From: [Phialemoniopsis] sp. UDSM-2020
Taxonomy: Eukaryota > Ascomycota > Sordariomycetes > Thyridiales > Thyridiaceae
Length of the DNA: 64,000 bases
Reading direction: 5' to 3'
NCBI GenBank assembly: GCA_018873225.1
Contig: JAEILZ010000001.1
Coordinates: 2,046,001 to 2,110,000 of the forward strand
Below are positions 61,445-64,000 of the stretch, piece after piece (the first letter of the stretch is position 1; each line of letters begins with the position of its first letter). The position numbers and the translations under genes are program-made. The notes beneath the pieces are model-generated. The model saw only the letters and a list, made by a program, of their open reading frames with translations. It had not been told where the DNA came from and did not search any database.

Positions 61445-63607
61445 ATGCATGCGTCCCCGTCCGGCAGACCCGATGCCTCGCCGGGAGGCCAGGGCTCTTC
61501 TTCTGCCGCCGCCGCCACGGCCGCCGCGCTGAAGGGCGCCTCCCTCGCCTTCGAGAAACAGCAGCGCTCCCGCAACAACACCCTCGCCGCGCCGAGCACC
61601 CCCGTCAACGGCGCCCTGCTCGCCGCCACCTCGGCATCCCGCGACGCGAGCCACTCGAGACCCGTCTCGCCCTCCCGCGGCAATAGCACGGCCAAGCTCG
61701 CTGCTACGAATCGAAGTCCCAGGGTCGGGCCCAGCCATGACGGGCTCGGGGCAATCAGCAGAAATAACACCGGGGATGCGGGCGGAGCGAGGGACCGTAG
61801 CAGGGAGAGGGAGCTGGCGCGGCATGTGTCGCAGGTCCTGAGCTCGCCCGTGTCCTTGGGTTCGCCGCACCTGCTGCTGCCGCCCGGCAGCGGCGCCAGG
61901 AACGCGGACCCAAAATCGGCGTCGTTCATCGCGGCGACGCTCGCGGCGAGCAGGTCGGCCAGTCCGACGCCGAGCCCGAACGCGCAGGCGGTGTCTCCGG
62001 GGTACTTTGGCGCAGGGCGGAGCATGAGGGTCCGGAGGGGCAGCTTTGGGTCGAGCAGCGTGCACTCGGCGAGCGGGAACCTGCCGGACACGTCGTCGAT
62101 ACCGGCGACCAACTCTCTCATCTCGATGTTTGAGGACAAGAGGGATACGGACCCGGTGAAGAGGGCCTCTTCGCCGTCTAAGAGGCCTGGTCTGAGGGCG
62201 CCGACGCCGCCCAGGGAACTGAGTCCTCCTAGGAGGGCGATTGAGGAACAGCCTCCGCAGAAGGAAGCTATTCTGAGGGAGCCTATTTTTAAGGAGAGAC
62301 CCCAGAAGGAAATCGCTCCAAAAGAGATGTTACAGAAGGCAATTGTCCAGAGGGAAAGTCCGGCGCCGGCTCCCAAGCCTAAACCCAAGCCGAAGCCAAA
62401 ACCTCAAGAACGGCCGTCTACACCCACACCAGCACCAAAATTGAGTGCTACCCATACAACTACTGAAATTCTTTCTCCAAAACCAAGGCATATTGAGCCA
62501 CGGCCTAAACTAACAACTACCGCACCATCGAGCTCATCTTCAATTGGCAAGATGAGTCCACTGCCAAAGCGTCCGGTTGCCAGTGCAACTACTTCTACAG
62601 AAGGGCTATCTCGCGAAGTAGATGGCCAGTCACAATCCAAGAGACGCCCGAGGCCGGAGGTGACCACTTCAATCCAGCGACCTACCACAGCAACCTCACA
62701 ATCCTCGAACGATAGCTTCGTATCAGCGTCATCAACCCAGACTCCCAGGCCCCCTACCCCTCCACGCGGACGTAAAACGAAACCGCGACAGATACCCTCC
62801 CGCCCTACGACACCCAAACCCCCTTCGCCAAGGAGATCAATTTCGACTCACAGCCTACAGCCCATACCCCGCCGTTCCACAGGCACAAGTACACCGAGCA
62901 ACCTCGCACTGGACTCCCTCACCAACGCCATCGTAGCCAGCTCCCTGGCCTCAGCCCGGCATCCAACACCAAAATCCAAGACGCCGCCGCCGGTCCCGAC
63001 CTCGCGCCGGCATCACCACCATCACCACCACCCCTTCGGACGCTCGCACGAGCGCTCGCACAGCAGCGGCAAGCTCAACCGGTCACCTAAGCGTTCCGGC
63101 ATGCTGCAGACGCTGCGGTCGCCGCCGACCAAGTCGGACGACGAGGGCGAGACCAACGCGGCCCTCGCGGCGCGCAGGCGGCACAAGAACCCGCTCGGCG
63201 TGGGCAGCAAGCACTCGCACCACGAGGGGGCGCGCCGGCGCTGGCGCGACGAGGTCACGCCGCGCGAGCGCAGGCGGTACGAGGCCGTGTGGGCGAGCAA
63301 CCGCGGCCTGTTCCTCGGCGAGGAGGACGCTGACTGCGTGTGCAACGTCGTGGTGCGGGATCTCTGGAGCCGTAGCAGGCTGCCGGGGGATGAGCTTGCC
63401 GAGGTGTGGGAGCTCGTGAATGGGAGTGGCAGGGGGATGCTTAACAAGAGCGAGTTTGTTGTCGGGCTGTGGCTTGTTGATCAGAGATTGAGGGGCAGGA
63501 AGATACCTCCTAGAGTGAGTGATAGCGTCTGGGGTAGCGTTAGGGGCTGGAGGGTCAAGACGCCGGATAAGGTCAAGGTCGTCAAGGATGGGGGGAAGAA
63601 GAAGTGA
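61445..63607 (+). CDS. IRS4: EH-domain protein Irs4/Tax4-like
   Basis: Intronless, 720 aa. About residues 1-600 are a disordered Ser/Pro/Ala-rich region with low-complexity runs (an alternating Pro-Lys stretch at about 311-321 and a seven-histidine run near 525). The C-terminal about 110 residues form an EH domain (RYEAVWASNRGLF, VVRDLWSRSRLPGDELAEVWEL, SEFVVGLWLVDQRLRGRKIPP), as in yeast Irs4 and Tax4. Those positively regulate the Inp51 inositol phosphatase and so affect phosphatidylinositol-4,5-bisphosphate levels, cell wall signalling and autophagy. A single EH domain at the very C-terminus after a long disordered part is the diagnostic layout. The start at 61445 is the first ATG in frame. 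Confidence 0.9.
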   Translation: MHASPSGRPDASPGGQGSSSAAAATAAALKGASLAFEKQQRSRNNTLAAPSTPVNGALLAATSASRDASHSRPVSPSRGNSTAKLAATNRSPRVGPSHDGLGAISRNNTGDAGGARDRSRERELARHVSQVLSSPVSLGSPHLLLPPGSGARNADPKSASFIAATLAASRSASPTPSPNAQAVSPGYFGAGRSMRVRRGSFGSSSVHSASGNLPDTSSIPATNSLISMFEDKRDTDPVKRASSPSKRPGLRAPTPPRELSPPRRAIEEQPPQKEAILREPIFKERPQKEIAPKEMLQKAIVQRESPAPAPKPKPKPKPKPQERPSTPTPAPKLSATHTTTEILSPKPRHIEPRPKLTTTAPSSSSSIGKMSPLPKRPVASATTSTEGLSREVDGQSQSKRRPRPEVTTSIQRPTTATSQSSNDSFVSASSTQTPRPPTPPRGRKTKPRQIPSRPTTPKPPSPRRSISTHSLQPIPRRSTGTSTPSNLALDSLTNAIVASSLASARHPTPKSKTPPPVPTSRRHHHHHHHPFGRSHERSHSSGKLNRSPKRSGMLQTLRSPPTKSDDEGETNAALAARRRHKNPLGVGSKHSHHEGARRRWRDEVTPRERRRYEAVWASNRGLFLGEEDADCVCNVVVRDLWSRSRLPGDELAEVWELVNGSGRGMLNKSEFVVGLWLVDQRLRGRKIPPRVSDSVWGSVRGWRVKTPDKVKVVKDGGKKK

Positions 63608-64000
63608 TTATGAGATGCGATACATTGGAGAGGGCGATGTTGCCCCTATCTCTACGTATTTCCTATATGAGGCATTGATACCCTGCGACTATGTGCATTA
63701 TGAATGCATACATAATAGAGTCTTGTTAAGAAATAAAGGAAACTCGTTGCGATGTTTGCTGTTCTTCGAGATATGTTTCCCCTCAAACAAGCATGTCGTT
63801 CAATTCAAATTCACAAGCCATTGGCCCGAGTTTCTCGCACTTACAAGTAGACCCCTGTCGACATTAAATCACCAGAGTTCCATTTTTAGAGCCCCTTTCT
63901 ATGCACTTAATCCCTGCACATCCATTTGATCCCTCGGATGGATTTCCTTATCGGCGACGCGTCGATGCTCTTATCAGTGGAATTTTTGAGTGGCTCCGGA
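63608..64000. other. 3' flank of IRS4 to window end
   Basis: 393 bases, AT-richer, with the IRS4 3' UTR. No further gene start is visible before the window ends. Confidence 0.5.

Overview
This is nuclear DNA from a filamentous ascomycete (Pezizomycotina), most likely a Sordariomycete. Genes are monocistronic and broken by short introns (mostly 50-65 nt) with GTRNGT-like donors and YAG acceptors. Housekeeping orthologues are fungal in type (LIG4, FEX1, NAD-GDH, BNA5, YDJ1-like DnaJ, CSN5, ASE1, IRS4). The accessory genes (P450s, Zn2Cys6 factors, NmrA-like oxidoreductases, GH78, MFS transporters, cysteine-rich secreted peptides) suggest a plant- or soil-associated mould. I rebuilt 26 coding genes. 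For the spliced ones I joined exons by hand; every joined frame is open and divisible by three. No tRNA, rRNA, CRISPR array or intact transposon was seen.

Layout. 1-6069 is housekeeping: the 3' part of DNA ligase IV (cut by the window edge), uracil phosphoribosyltransferase and a fluoride exporter. 7312-8313 holds two convergent small secreted cysteine-rich peptides, one with a Kex2-type pro-region and one defensin-like. 9874-20266 is an accessory block: P450, Zn2Cys6 factor, NmrA-like protein, MFS transporter and a second P450, with no backbone synthase in the window. 20920-24286 is the NAD-dependent glutamate dehydrogenase. A gene-poor stretch of 4.8 kb follows, then kynureninase and a secreted GH78 alpha-L-rhamnosidase. 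34516-42807 returns to core functions: an unrecognised small one-TM protein, eL32, a farnesylated DnaJ, mitochondrial Glu-tRNA synthetase and CSN5.

44905-57076 is a second accessory block that reads like a catabolic module. It has an MFS sugar transporter, a transcription factor with two complete Zn2Cys6 clusters, an arylsulfatase with no signal peptide, a second sugar-type MFS transporter transcribed divergently from the sulfatase, and an NmrA-like protein. The simplest reading is uptake and intracellular desulfation of a sulfate ester or sulfated sugar under local control. The window ends with the microtubule bundler ASE1 and the EH-domain protein IRS4.

The best candidates for something undescribed are the Kex2-type ten-cysteine peptide, the tandem-cluster regulator with its sulfatase/transporter module, the backbone-less P450 cluster with a phased CTTCCGG array, and the small TM protein at 34516-35033.
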